Positions 43,985 to 53,133 of a DNA stretch of 64,000 nucleotides are shown one piece after another. The DNA is from Paenibacillus sp. 453mf (GTDB lineage: Bacteria > Bacillota > Bacilli > Paenibacillales > Paenibacillaceae): contig NZ_FPAC01000001.1 of assembly GCF_900116105.1 (NCBI RefSeq), positions 1,044,862 to 1,108,861 on the forward strand, written 5' to 3'. The stretch's first letter is position 1. Each line of letters opens with the position of its first letter. The position numbers and the translations under genes are program-made. Below the pieces are notes generated by a model. It saw only the letters and a program-made list of their open reading frames with translations. It had not been told where the DNA came from and did not search any database.

Positions 43985-44473
43985 ATGAACTCTTATGGTT
44001 TGAAATCTCTTCTGCTGCAAGTTGCTCAAAATGAAAACCTCGACCATTGGTATGTTCCTTTGTCCAAAGCATTAAGTGGATTAACCGCTGAGATCGGTGC
44101 CTGGAAACCGGGTGGTTCAGTGAACACCATCTGGCAAACGCTAAACCATATGAACCATTACAATCGACAGGTCTTGAACAAGTTAACGGGTGAGGAAAAT
44201 GGAAAGGATAAATTAACGAATATTGAAACGTTTGGTTCTCCAGGGGATCCGGTCGATGAGAAAGCTTTTGCTGCAACTTGTCAGGAGGCAGAGAAGCTCT
44301 ACTCGCTTATTAGGGAAGAGCTTCAGCAGATTGAGAAAAATGGTTTGTCTTCAAGGGACCTCGATGTGGCTTATTTGACGGAGCAGTTGCCTCAGTGGGT
44401 ACAGCATGATGCTTATCACATCGGACAAATCGTGCTCATTCGTAAGCTGCGCGGAGATTGGATAAATAATTAG
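43985..44473 (+). CDS. DinB family metal-dependent protein
   Basis: 162 residues from the ATG 11 bases after AAGGAGGAT. It is a four-helix DinB/YfiT-type bundle. The three-His metal site is visible as HMNHYNRQ in the second helix and HDAYHIGQI near the C-terminus. Many members are bacillithiol S-transferases or mycothiol-dependent enzymes; the substrate is unknown. It diverges from the CGNR regulator with about 160 bases between them. No LexA box was seen despite the family name. Confidence 0.88.
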   Translation: MNSYGLKSLLLQVAQNENLDHWYVPLSKALSGLTAEIGAWKPGGSVNTIWQTLNHMNHYNRQVLNKLTGEENGKDKLTNIETFGSPGDPVDEKAFAATCQEAEKLYSLIREELQQIEKNGLSSRDLDVAYLTEQLPQWVQHDAYHIGQIVLIRKLRGDWINN

Positions 44474-44594
44474 TAACAAATTCGAGTACAGCTGTTTTGA
44501 AATGACAATTTATGGTTAATTTTGGGGTACCGGATCAAAAGCGGGAAATACAGTCACGCCGGACTGAGGAATAAATAATAGGAGGCTGTTACCT

Positions 44595-44753
44595 ATGTCA
44601 ACGTCCATTGATCGATTTATCCTGCACAAATTAAACAGCTGTAAGGAAGAGAATACGAGAGAGCATTTACTTGAGCTATTTCTGATACGCATTGAAATGG
44701 CGGCCAGAACTGAGGAAGTGATGAAGCGAAGGAAGTCTGTTTTTATCAATTAG
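44595..44753 (+). CDS. small hypothetical protein, 52 residues
   Basis: ATG at 44595 with AGGAGG 9 bases upstream; stop TAG at 44751. The N-terminus is MSTSIDRFILHKLN and the body ELFLIRIEMAARTEEVMKRR is helical and basic. It is too short for most gene finders. The ribosome binding site and an immediate downstream terminator support it as real. I do not recognise a family. Confidence 0.55.
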   Translation: MSTSIDRFILHKLNSCKEENTREHLLELFLIRIEMAARTEEVMKRRKSVFIN

Positions 44754-44770
44754 CCGGATAAATCTACTCG

Positions 44771-44801
44771 AAGGAACCTTCGTCATAGGAGGTTCTTTTT
44801 T
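44771..44801 (+). terminator. terminator after the 52-residue gene
   Basis: GAACCTT with AGGAGGTTC (one bulge), loop CGTCAT, then TTTTTT. Confidence 0.75.
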
Positions 44802-44907
44802 GCGCTTAAGAGGATAGAAGTCAACAAAAGATACCTGATGTCAACACCCTCCACTATAAAAGCGACGCAGCTTACTCCTATAATCAATTTGAAGGAGGAG
44901 ATGGCAT

Positions 44908-45813
44908 ATGCGAATTAACATCAAGCAATTTATTCGAAACATCCCGCTTCATCTAATGATCCTGCCGGGGCTTATTCTCGTATTTGTTTTTAGTTATATC
45001 CCCATGGCGGGTCTTGTTATTGCATTTCAGAATTTTTCCCCGATCGCAGGCTTCAGAAATATGAACTGGGTGGGTATCGATAATTTCAGGTACTTATTAG
45101 ATTTGCCGGGCTTCGGTCAAGTGGTATGGAATACGGTGTTTATCTCGGTGATGAAAATTGTTACGGGGCTTGTTGTTCCTGTTCTTGTGGCATTGCTCTT
45201 AAATGAGGTTAGAAGAACAGGATTTAAACGAACAATTCAAACTATCATCTATATGCCGCATTTCTTCTCATGGGTAATACTGGCCAGTATTATTGTCGAT
45301 GTATTGTCACCCAGCAGCGGAATCGTCAACATGGCATTAAAAGCCGTCGGTATTGACCCGATTCAATTTCTAGCAAGTAATGAATGGTTTCCCTACATAT
45401 TAGTCATTACAGATCAATGGAAGGAATTCGGGTTTGGAACCATCATATATCTCGCCGCATTAACAAGTATTGATCACTCCTTGTACGAAGCATCTGTTAT
45501 TGACGGAGCCGGGCGATGGAAGCAGACATGGCATATTACCCTTCCGGGAATTCGGCCCATTGTCATTCTCATGGTAACACTCAGCCTTGGCAATGTGCTT
45601 AATGGAGGCTTTGATCAGGTCTTTAACTTATATAATCCGCTTGTATATGAATCAGGGGACATTCTCGATACGATGATCTACCGGATCGGACTTCAAGACG
45701 CACAGTACTCGGTATCTACTGCACTGGGTCTTATCAAATCTGTCGTTTCGTTCGTCTTTATCGGGCTTGGTTATTATTTAGCATATCGCTTTGCGAACTA
45801 TCGGATTTTTTAA
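44908..45813 (+). CDS. sugar ABC transporter permease (second system)
   Basis: 301 residues, six membrane helices. LPGLILVFVFSYIPMAGLVI at the N-terminus and the EAA loop EASVIDGAGRWKQTWHITLP identify an LplB-type permease. It starts behind AAGGAGGAG. It heads a block in the order permease, permease, kinase, regulator, lipoprotein, different from the 24.3 kb block, so the two are related systems rather than a recent duplication. No ATPase is present. Confidence 0.92.
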   Translation: MRINIKQFIRNIPLHLMILPGLILVFVFSYIPMAGLVIAFQNFSPIAGFRNMNWVGIDNFRYLLDLPGFGQVVWNTVFISVMKIVTGLVVPVLVALLLNEVRRTGFKRTIQTIIYMPHFFSWVILASIIVDVLSPSSGIVNMALKAVGIDPIQFLASNEWFPYILVITDQWKEFGFGTIIYLAALTSIDHSLYEASVIDGAGRWKQTWHITLPGIRPIVILMVTLSLGNVLNGGFDQVFNLYNPLVYESGDILDTMIYRIGLQDAQYSVSTALGLIKSVVSFVFIGLGYYLAYRFANYRIF

Positions 45814-45831
45814 TAAGGAGGCTATTGCATC

Positions 45832-46722
45832 ATGCATCATACGACCAAAGCCTATCACTGTTTCATCGTATTCAACTACGTCATCTTAACTATCCTTGCC
45901 CTGCTCTGCTTATTTCCAATTGTGAACATTTTGGCGATATCCTTCAGCTCAAGCGAAGCGGTAAAAGCGGGAAGCGTGACCTTTTGGCCGGTTGATTTCA
46001 CCCTATCCTCCTATCAATATATATTGGAGCACAGGCAGTTCCTTAACTCTTTTGGCACAAGCCTGCTGAGAGTCTTGCTGGGGGTTCTGGTCAATCTCGT
46101 CTTCACGATCCTTGTGGCTTATCCATTGTCCAAGGAAGCGGACAAGTTTCGCTCAAGAACGGCATACGCCTGGATTTTCGTTTTTACTATGCTGTTTAGT
46201 GGCGGGTTGATTCCTGGGTACCTCATTGTAAAAGAAGCAGGTCTGCTTGATTCCATATGGGCTTTAATTCTTCCCGGCGCGGTGCCGATCTTTAACGTAT
46301 TGCTGATGCTGAATTTCTTCCGTGGTCTGCCCAAAGAATTGGAGGAAGCTTCATGGATGGACGGTGCAGGTCATCTGCGGACACTATGGAGTGTTTACCT
46401 GCCGATCTCCTTGCCAAGTATCGCCACAGTTACTCTGTTTGCGCTGGTTGGTCACTGGAACGCATGGTTTGACGGTATGATCTATATGAAGAGTCCGGAT
46501 AATTATCCGCTTGCAACGTACCTTCAGTCCATGCTGCAGCAAGTACAGACGATCTCCACGGACAGCATGACATTTGAAGATGCAGCACTATTGAATCAAA
46601 TATCGGATCGTACAACACAAGCATCTCAAATCTTCTTGTCCGTCATTCCCATACTGCTGATTTATCCGTTCCTGCAGCGTTATTTTGTTCATGGTCTTGT
46701 TGTAGGAAGTGTAAAAGGGTAA
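45832..46722 (+). CDS. carbohydrate ABC transporter permease (second system)
   Basis: 296 residues, six membrane helices. LCLFPIVNILAISFSSSEAV, the EAA-like loop EEASWMDGAGHLRTLWSVYLP and the C-terminus YPFLQRYFVHGLVVGSVKG match the LplC/YtcP permease partner. The ATG lies 18 bases after the upstream gene behind AAGGAGG. A hairpin ending in T (46753-46779) separates it from the kinase gene. Confidence 0.92.
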   Translation: MHHTTKAYHCFIVFNYVILTILALLCLFPIVNILAISFSSSEAVKAGSVTFWPVDFTLSSYQYILEHRQFLNSFGTSLLRVLLGVLVNLVFTILVAYPLSKEADKFRSRTAYAWIFVFTMLFSGGLIPGYLIVKEAGLLDSIWALILPGAVPIFNVLLMLNFFRGLPKELEEASWMDGAGHLRTLWSVYLPISLPSIATVTLFALVGHWNAWFDGMIYMKSPDNYPLATYLQSMLQQVQTISTDSMTFEDAALLNQISDRTTQASQIFLSVIPILLIYPFLQRYFVHGLVVGSVKG

Positions 46723-46752
46723 GATTCCACAAGGGAGCAGCAGTTGGCAGTT

Positions 46753-46779
46753 AAGGGGCCATTTTCCGGCTCCTTTTTG
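46753..46779 (+). terminator. hairpin terminator between permease and kinase genes
   Basis: AAGGGGCC pairs with GGCTCCTT (one G-U), loop ATTTTCC, then TTT. Partial readthrough is likely because no promoter is obvious for the kinase gene. Confidence 0.55.
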
Positions 46780-46804
46780 CGTTAGGAGAGGAGCAGATAT
46801 TACC

Positions 46805-48559
46805 TTGAGAAGGTTCCTGGCTATGTGGAAATCAAAATCCATTGTGGTGAAGCTGATGGGTGCTTTTGTACTCGTTATTTTACCGTTATATGTCATCAGC
46901 ATCATGATTACAATGTCTAGTTCTGCACAAATGCAAGCTGAAGTGGAGAGGGCCCATGAGTCCAAGCTCCATTTCTACCATAGTCATCTAGAGTTTGAGC
47001 TTCAACGGATGACCGGGCTGGTCAATGAATATACCTTTGATGACACGATGTCCACCTTGAGCACACGCATACCTATAATGAATACTTATGAAGTTACCTC
47101 GATTTTGAACAATATCCATAGCAAACTTAGTCAAATCAAAGAAACAAGTCCTTATATCAGTGATGTTATCTATTATGTGCCAGCTATACATAAGAGAGTC
47201 AGTGCGGTCGACGGGATTCGAAATGTAGAGGATGAAGAGTGGAAGAATCTCATTGATTCAATGGGGAATCTGCATGGCGCTTTATCTCATATTGGTGACG
47301 AACTATACCTGCTTCGCAGCAATCCATATAACATTAATCGTGAGGAAACCCCGAATTTCTTACTCGGTATTCGGCTCTCCAGCACCGAGCTGAAGCGCCG
47401 GCTTCAAGAGTTTTCTGAAACAGGAGGGAGCGAGATTACACTGTCCTTCGGACAGCGCAACCAGGTGATTATCCCATCTTCAAATCAGCCGGATGATCTT
47501 AAACAAAACGTACAGACTCTAGATGCATCACAGCCGGCCCAGAACATTACACGCTATGTTACAGAAAAATCATTCCATTACTCTCTTTTTGACCGCGAAC
47601 ATTACTTTACATTAACAGCCCGTATTCCGCATCAGGTTCTTAGAGCACCTATGGAGAAATTTACGCTTTGGCTGTGGGGATTAACCATACTGTCCATTGT
47701 CATCATATTTATCTTTTCCTTCTCTGTATATAAATCTATTCACAAGCCTCTATCAGTACTCATCGGGGGATTCAAGACGGCAGAACAGGGACAGACGGGG
47801 ATTCACATTCATCATTCTAGGAGAGACGAATTCGGTTATTTGTATTCCCGGTTTAACGAAATGCTAAAACGCTTACATGTCTTGATTGAAGAAAACTATG
47901 TTGCCCGAATTCGGACTAGTGAAGCCGAACTTAAGCATCTTCAGTCCCAGATTAAGCCGCATTTTATGTATAACAGCTTCTTTAATATCAAACAAATGGC
48001 AGAGGTCGAGAACGTTGAGCTGATTCAGGAGTTTACGGATTATTTGGGTCAGTATTTCCGCTATATGACAAGAGATTCCAAGTCAGAGGTATCACTTGGG
48101 GAAGAGATTGATCATGCACTTGTGTACTTGGCGATCCAAAATATCCGCTTCGGTTCGAGAGTTACGGCGATTGTCTCCGATATGGAACATCAGTTCAGAG
48201 GTGTAACGGTTCCGAGAGTCATGATCCAGCCTGTGATTGAGAATGCGTACGAACATGCCTTGTCTAAGCGAATCCAAGGCGGGGTACTGAAAATATCTTA
48301 TGTGAATGATGAGAATCAGCTTCAGATCTGCATCGAAGATAATGGGGAAGCTCTGACGGATGAAACCTTGAGCACATTGTCTAAGAAATTATCGCATGCA
48401 GCACATAGGCATGATGGCGAAGAAATTACGGGACTCATTAATGTTCACGAGAGACTACGTATTCATTTCGGCAATGATTATGGGCTCTGTGTGAGCCGCA
48501 GTCATCTGGGAGGTTTGTGTGTTACTTTTATCTTACCATTCAAGGGAGAAGATAGATGA
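46805..48559 (+). CDS. sensor histidine kinase (YesM-like, second system)
   Basis: 584 residues from a TTG; an in-frame ATG at 46823 with AGAAGG before it is an equal alternative. There is a membrane helix near residues 16-38, an extracellular domain of about 250 residues, a second helix near residues 290-312, and HAMP. The phospho-His block is QIKPHFMYNSFFNIKQMAE and the ATPase has MIQPVIENAYEHAL. Its stop overlaps the start of the regulator gene by 4 bases, so the pair is translationally coupled. Confidence 0.92.
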   Translation: MRRFLAMWKSKSIVVKLMGAFVLVILPLYVISIMITMSSSAQMQAEVERAHESKLHFYHSHLEFELQRMTGLVNEYTFDDTMSTLSTRIPIMNTYEVTSILNNIHSKLSQIKETSPYISDVIYYVPAIHKRVSAVDGIRNVEDEEWKNLIDSMGNLHGALSHIGDELYLLRSNPYNINREETPNFLLGIRLSSTELKRRLQEFSETGGSEITLSFGQRNQVIIPSSNQPDDLKQNVQTLDASQPAQNITRYVTEKSFHYSLFDREHYFTLTARIPHQVLRAPMEKFTLWLWGLTILSIVIIFIFSFSVYKSIHKPLSVLIGGFKTAEQGQTGIHIHHSRRDEFGYLYSRFNEMLKRLHVLIEENYVARIRTSEAELKHLQSQIKPHFMYNSFFNIKQMAEVENVELIQEFTDYLGQYFRYMTRDSKSEVSLGEEIDHALVYLAIQNIRFGSRVTAIVSDMEHQFRGVTVPRVMIQPVIENAYEHALSKRIQGGVLKISYVNDENQLQICIEDNGEALTDETLSTLSKKLSHAAHRHDGEEITGLINVHERLRIHFGNDYGLCVSRSHLGGLCVTFILPFKGEDR

Positions 48560-50211
48560 TGTATCGAATGCTTATTGTTGATGATGAACCTCTTATTCTG
48601 GACGGTTTATATACTTACTTTCAGAAGGCGGAGATTAGCGAACTAGAGATTATCAAAGCTTATTCCGCGATTGAAGCCATGGATTGGCTGAATACGGTGA
48701 AAATTGATATTGTACTCAGCGATATTTGTATGCCTGAAATGGATGGAATGGCTCTAATCCAAGAGATTATGGAGCGCTGGCCTCGCTGTAAGATCATATT
48801 GCTGACAGGTCACAATGAGTTTGAATATGCTCACCAAGCGATTCGCAATCCTTGCGTTGTCGATTACCTGCTGAAGACAGAAGGAATGAGTCAGATTCAT
48901 AAGACGGTAGACCTGGCAATACAGCAAATTGAGGAGGAAAACGACTTTCGGTATCAGACCAGCTGGTTTCATAGCAAGCTTCCGCGTGCTTTGCCCCAGC
49001 TCCATAGGCAATTATTAATTGACCTCCTTCAGAGAGACGAGAACCTGGATTCAAGCAGTTTACAGGATGAGTTTGATGCAATTCAGCTTCCATTTACATC
49101 TAGCGAATTAGTGCTGCCCATTGTTATTCGTGTGGAGGAATGGAACAACTATGAAACAAGCTCAGACCGGAGTCTGATACGCTATGCAGCGGCGAATATC
49201 GCTGAGGAGTATTTACAAGATAAGACCCGTGTAAGAGCAATTGACCTGGATCATCAGGTGATCGCCTGCTTTGTACAGATGAAGGAGAACGCGCCGAATC
49301 ATTCGCTGGAAGATAAGTGGGTGCGAATCCTGCGATTTGTGCATGGAACACTCGAAACCGTGCAGCAATCCATCGCTAATTGTCTCCATATTTCTGTATC
49401 CATAATGGTGAGCGAGCAGCCTGTAGACTGGGCGAAGCTTAGTCAGGTGATCGCCCAGCTCCGTCTATCCGCTTTGGAAGGGCCGGGACAAGGAATGGAG
49501 AAGCTGCTTCGCGTTGACGTTCATAATGAAGTCAGTCACACTCCAATGCTGATGAACAAGCTGGCTGTTGCCTCGCTTCACTTAGAGCACATTAAACAGA
49601 GAGTAACGACGAGAGATAAGGATTGGAGTGAGTCCTTTCGCAAATGGACGGATACAGCTTCCGAAGGACTCGAAGATCCATTTGTACGAATGAGAATATA
49701 CGCAGCGGCGGGAACCTGCTTACTGGAAGTACTGCATGAGCTCGGCTTGTATGAAGCGGCTCTTAAAGAGATTGATCTATCCCAAATGCTCCATTTTAAT
49801 ATACAGACTCGCTGGCCGGATCTCGTAAGATTTTACCAGTCTGCATTTGAGTGGATTGCTTCCAAGAGGAGTGACAGCCGTATTACAGACCAATCTCATA
49901 TTCTGATTGTCATCCATGCTTATATTAAAAATCATCTGGAGGATGATCTCTCGCTTACTCGGATTGCACAGGTGGTATCATTAAATCCTTCTTACTTATC
50001 AAGGTGGTATAAACGAATTACGGGTAAAGGTATTTCTGACTATATCTATGAGAAAAGAGTGGAGCGCAGCAAGGAGCTGCTACTAGGGTCGACGTATAAA
50101 ATGCACGAGATTTCGGCTAAGGTGGGCTTTAGTGATCAGCATTATTTTTATCGATTTTTCAAGAAGGCGATCGGCTGCACTCCACAAGAATATCGGGATC
50201 AAAAAAATTGA
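48556..50211 (+). CDS. AraC-type response regulator (second system)
   Basis: 551 residues. The receiver has VDDE, the phospho-Asp in VLSDICMPEMDG and a Lys counterpart in YLLKTEG. A middle region of about 300 residues is variable, larger than in the first system. The C-terminal AraC domain (LSLTRIAQVVSLNPSYLSRWY, YKMHEISAKVGFSDQHYFYRF) ends TPQEYRDQ. It overlaps the kinase gene by 4 bases and is followed by the lipoprotein gene 115 bases later, a likely target. Confidence 0.92.
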   Translation: MMYRMLIVDDEPLILDGLYTYFQKAEISELEIIKAYSAIEAMDWLNTVKIDIVLSDICMPEMDGMALIQEIMERWPRCKIILLTGHNEFEYAHQAIRNPCVVDYLLKTEGMSQIHKTVDLAIQQIEEENDFRYQTSWFHSKLPRALPQLHRQLLIDLLQRDENLDSSSLQDEFDAIQLPFTSSELVLPIVIRVEEWNNYETSSDRSLIRYAAANIAEEYLQDKTRVRAIDLDHQVIACFVQMKENAPNHSLEDKWVRILRFVHGTLETVQQSIANCLHISVSIMVSEQPVDWAKLSQVIAQLRLSALEGPGQGMEKLLRVDVHNEVSHTPMLMNKLAVASLHLEHIKQRVTTRDKDWSESFRKWTDTASEGLEDPFVRMRIYAAAGTCLLEVLHELGLYEAALKEIDLSQMLHFNIQTRWPDLVRFYQSAFEWIASKRSDSRITDQSHILIVIHAYIKNHLEDDLSLTRIAQVVSLNPSYLSRWYKRITGKGISDYIYEKRVERSKELLLGSTYKMHEISAKVGFSDQHYFYRFFKKAIGCTPQEYRDQKN

Positions 50212-50325
50212 TATACAAATGGTAAATAAAAGATACCGGATGTAAAGACGTACCACTCGCTGATGTCAGCGCTTTCTTAGTACGATGAGTATATACCTCA
50301 GGGGAGGAAATAAAGGGGGATTAGC

Positions 50326-51972
50326 ATGGGAATGTCATTTAGGAAAATAACGATGTTATCAATGTCAGTAGTACTTACAGCAACACTAGCTGCTTGTTCA
50401 TCCGGTTCAGGGAGAACTGAGGCTGAATCAACACCTGCGACACCACAGCAGGATGCAGGGGGCCCGCTTACCAAATATGATCCGCCAATCAAGCTGAGAT
50501 CCACGATGAACGAGACCGGCAAAGAAACACTCGCTGAAGGTGACAGCCATACGGATAATATTTGGCTTAGAGGATATAAGGATGAGCTGGGTATTGAGGT
50601 TACCTATGACTGGGTTGTAGCGGATGCCAATTATAATGACAAAATGAATGTTACACTTGCCAGCGGTGATTTGCCCGATGTTCTGAAAGTGAGCGCCGTT
50701 CAATTCGAGCAATTGCATGAGGCGGGTATGCTTGAGGACTTAACCGAGGTCTATGATAAATATGCTTCCGATCTTGTTAAAGAATTTCTGTCAGCCGAGG
50801 ACGGCGCAGGTCTGAAGCCTGTAACCAAGGATGGAAAAATCTATGCGATGGTCAGCTTTCCAGGCTCCCTTGATTCATCCGATATGATCTGGATTCGTCA
50901 AGATTGGCTGAAGAGTGTAGGACTTGATGCACCACAATCCATGCAGGACGTTATTGAAATTGCAGAGGCCTTTACATTTAACGATCCGGATGGAAACGGC
51001 AAGCAGGATACTTTCGGAATCGCATTAAACAAAGATCTGCCGATTAATGGATTCTTGCTTGGATACCATGGCTATCTTGAAACATGGATTAAGGATGAAT
51101 CCGGACAGGTCGTGAATGGAACTATTCAGCCTGAAGTCAAGGAAGGTCTGCAAGAGCTCCAAAGATTGTATAAGGAAGGCGTAATTGATCCCGAATTCGG
51201 TGTGAAAGATTTCGCCAAAATGATGGAGGACGTTAATGCTGGGAAGTCAGGCATGTTCTTCCTGCCTCAATGGGCGCCGTTCCAAGTCAGCGGCATGATT
51301 AAGAATGATCCTAATGTCGATTGGCTTCCATACCCGGTTCAATCCATTGATGATGAGCCGGCTAAGACTCAAAACCATCTGACGCTCGGCGGTATATTCG
51401 CTGTACGTAAGGGCTATGAGCATCCGGAAGCACTGATTAAGCTGCTGAACTTCCAAGCCGAAAAAATGTTTGGAGAAGCTGCGGAGACAGAGCGCGCGGA
51501 CTACCTGAACGGTATGACAGGGCTCGGCTTCCAAAATGCAACTGTATCAAATCTTCCTGCCAACAAGAACGTACAGGCTCAGGACGAAGTTGAAAAGGCA
51601 CTGGAGTCAGGGGACATATCAGGACTTGGACTTGAGGCGAAGCTGTTCTATGATGATATCTTGGATTATCGTTCAGGTAACCTGGATAAATGGCATATGG
51701 AACGAATCTTCGGACCTGAAAGCTCGCAAGCTGTGATCAAGCACTACCGTGATAACGACCTGATTGTCATGAATGAGTTCATATATGCACCAACCAAAAC
51801 GATGAATACGAAATCAGCAACGCTTGATAAGCTCAGAGCAGAAACCTTCCTGAAAATTATATATGGCAACCTGCCAATCGAAGAATTTGATAACTTTGTC
51901 GCCAACTGGAAAAAGCTCGGCGGTGATGAAATTACCAAAGAAGTAAATGAACTGATTAACGCAAGTAAATGA
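50326..51972 (+). CDS. extracellular solute-binding lipoprotein (second system)
   Basis: 548 residues. The signal peptide (MGMSFRKITMLSMSVVLTAT) ends with the lipobox LAAC at Cys24, followed by a Ser/Gly linker. The body is an LplA-type family 1 binding protein (KLRSTMNETGKETLAEGDSH, DLPDVLKVSAVQFEQLHEAG, WIRQDWLKSVGLDAPQSMQD). The DPDGNGKQDTFG calcium-loop-like motif is typical of Paenibacillus members. The substrate is probably an oligosaccharide. It is separated from its permeases by the two-component genes. Confidence 0.92.
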   Translation: MGMSFRKITMLSMSVVLTATLAACSSGSGRTEAESTPATPQQDAGGPLTKYDPPIKLRSTMNETGKETLAEGDSHTDNIWLRGYKDELGIEVTYDWVVADANYNDKMNVTLASGDLPDVLKVSAVQFEQLHEAGMLEDLTEVYDKYASDLVKEFLSAEDGAGLKPVTKDGKIYAMVSFPGSLDSSDMIWIRQDWLKSVGLDAPQSMQDVIEIAEAFTFNDPDGNGKQDTFGIALNKDLPINGFLLGYHGYLETWIKDESGQVVNGTIQPEVKEGLQELQRLYKEGVIDPEFGVKDFAKMMEDVNAGKSGMFFLPQWAPFQVSGMIKNDPNVDWLPYPVQSIDDEPAKTQNHLTLGGIFAVRKGYEHPEALIKLLNFQAEKMFGEAAETERADYLNGMTGLGFQNATVSNLPANKNVQAQDEVEKALESGDISGLGLEAKLFYDDILDYRSGNLDKWHMERIFGPESSQAVIKHYRDNDLIVMNEFIYAPTKTMNTKSATLDKLRAETFLKIIYGNLPIEEFDNFVANWKKLGGDEITKEVNELINASK

Positions 51973-52027
51973 TTGATGTAAAATTCTGAAATGGAATTCT
52001 GAAAATAACAATGAGATTGGTGTCAGC

Positions 52028-52060
52028 AAGCCACAATACGAATTTTACGTATTGTGGCTT
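52028..52060 (+). terminator. terminator after the second lipoprotein gene
   Basis: AAGCCACAATACG (52028-52040) pairs perfectly with CGTATTGTGGCTT (52048-52060), loop AATTTTA. The T run is short. Confidence 0.7.
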
Positions 52061-52076
52061 TGGCATTGCTGGATAT

Positions 52077-52110
52077 AAAAAAACACTATCCCTTTAGTAA
52101 AGGGATAGTG
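52077..52110 (-). terminator. terminator of the 79-residue minus-strand gene
   Basis: CACTATCCCTTT (52084-52095) with AAAGGGATAGTG (52099-52110), followed on the minus strand by seven T. The stop codon of the gene lies inside the hairpin. Confidence 0.82.
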
Positions 52111-52333
52111 CCAGCGTGTCGTCCTCTCTAATACTGTGGAGAATCGCCTCGCTTCCGATGATTTCAATACTGATTAATGTATGCAAACATTTTTGTAAAG
52201 CGCGTTTACCGTTATTAATCTTATGTTCTAATGCACTGCTTAGCAGCTTTAATGTTTTTTGTACAGGTTGCTTGTTCTCAGCATTAAAATAAACCGGAAT
52301 TTTTTTGTTTTGGAAAAAGATCAATGTTCTCAT
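52094..52333 (-). CDS. small uncharacterised protein, 79 residues
   Basis: ATG at 52333 with TGAGGTGAT about 8 bases upstream, and a perfect terminator overlapping the stop, so the gene is well supported although I know no family. It begins MRTLIFFQNKKIPVYFNAEN and continues as a mixed strand-helix protein; KLLSSALEHKINNGKRALQK is helical. There is no signal peptide. It is transcribed away from the type VII operon and shares an AGATTACTAG string with that operon's upstream region, so it may be coregulated. Confidence 0.7.
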   Translation of the reverse strand: MRTLIFFQNKKIPVYFNAENKQPVQKTLKLLSSALEHKINNGKRALQKCLHTLISIEIIGSEAILHSIREDDTLALSLY

Positions 52334-52758
52334 CAGAAATCACCTCAACTAGATTACTAGAGTTGTTTCATGTTGCTAATTTTAAATATCGTTGCTTAAA
52401 ATTACCTTAAAATTAGCTTATGGAAACATAAAGATGATTAGTGTTTGAAAATTGTTCACAATTAAAGGTTTTGCATAATTCATAAATTAGATAAAAAACA
52501 AGAAAATATTAAATTATGGAGGGATAACGGCAAGTTTGTCGAATTTTCATATATTTGAAATTAAATGTAGTGAAATGCTGAGTCTATGGTAATAGAATCA
52601 ATTGGATTACATAGGTATTTTGCTTTAAAAATGCACGGTTGAGATTGCAATAAAGGGCCTTCTGTAAGAAAATATGATAGATTACTAGTAAAACAATTCG
52701 CCAAAATGTGTATACATGGATTTAGGACGATGGACATAGCTGAAAAGGGCGTGATGGG
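52334..52758. other. 425-base AT-rich gap upstream of the type VII operon
   Basis: No gene is supported. AGATTACTAG occurs at 52351-52360, next to the 79-residue gene, and at 52679-52688, 70 bases before the YukD-like gene. The first copy is flanked by CAACT and AGTTG, forming a partial palindrome at the ribosome binding site. I could not place a convincing sigma-A promoter for the operon. Confidence 0.45.
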
Positions 52759-53079
52759 ATGATTCTAACAGTCGTTCAGTCAAGACGAGAGGGAGAATGG
52801 ATTGATATTGAAGTTCCAGATGAGAGCACCGTCCAGTATTTCAAATCTGTACTGTCTGTTCGCATATTCAACGAGCCGCCTCAAGAGAACGTTCAATATA
52901 TATTGGAAGCTAAATTTCCAGAAGGTAACTGGTTTACGCTCCCTGATGCAAAACAATTAACCGAAACAGGACTTAGGGAAGGGAATTTTGTTCGATTGCA
53001 AAAAGCTTTTTCGACAACAGAAAGTGAAGCTCCCGTATATGGAAGAAGATTGCTGTTTCAAAATCAAAATTTAGGGTAG
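52759..53079 (+). CDS. YukD/EsaB-like ubiquitin-fold protein
   Basis: 106 residues. N-terminal ILTVVQSRREGEWIDIEVPD and the block FVRLQK match the ubiquitin-like fold of YukD/EsaB, a small cytosolic component or regulator of type VII secretion in Bacillota. About 25 residues extend beyond the fold. It is the first gene of the operon; essC follows 54 bases later. The ribosome binding site is weak (AAGGGCGTGATGGG), and no -10/-35 pair is obvious upstream. Confidence 0.8.
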   Translation: MILTVVQSRREGEWIDIEVPDESTVQYFKSVLSVRIFNEPPQENVQYILEAKFPEGNWFTLPDAKQLTETGLREGNFVRLQKAFSTTESEAPVYGRRLLFQNQNLG

Positions 53080-53133
53080 TAACTCCAGGTTCAAACGTGA
53101 AGCATGCTTTGCTTGTCGAAGGGAGGAAATTTC

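Noticed and set aside
43985..44473. DinB gene as an SOS gene
   Set aside because: DinB family name only; no LexA-like box in the upstream 160 bases.
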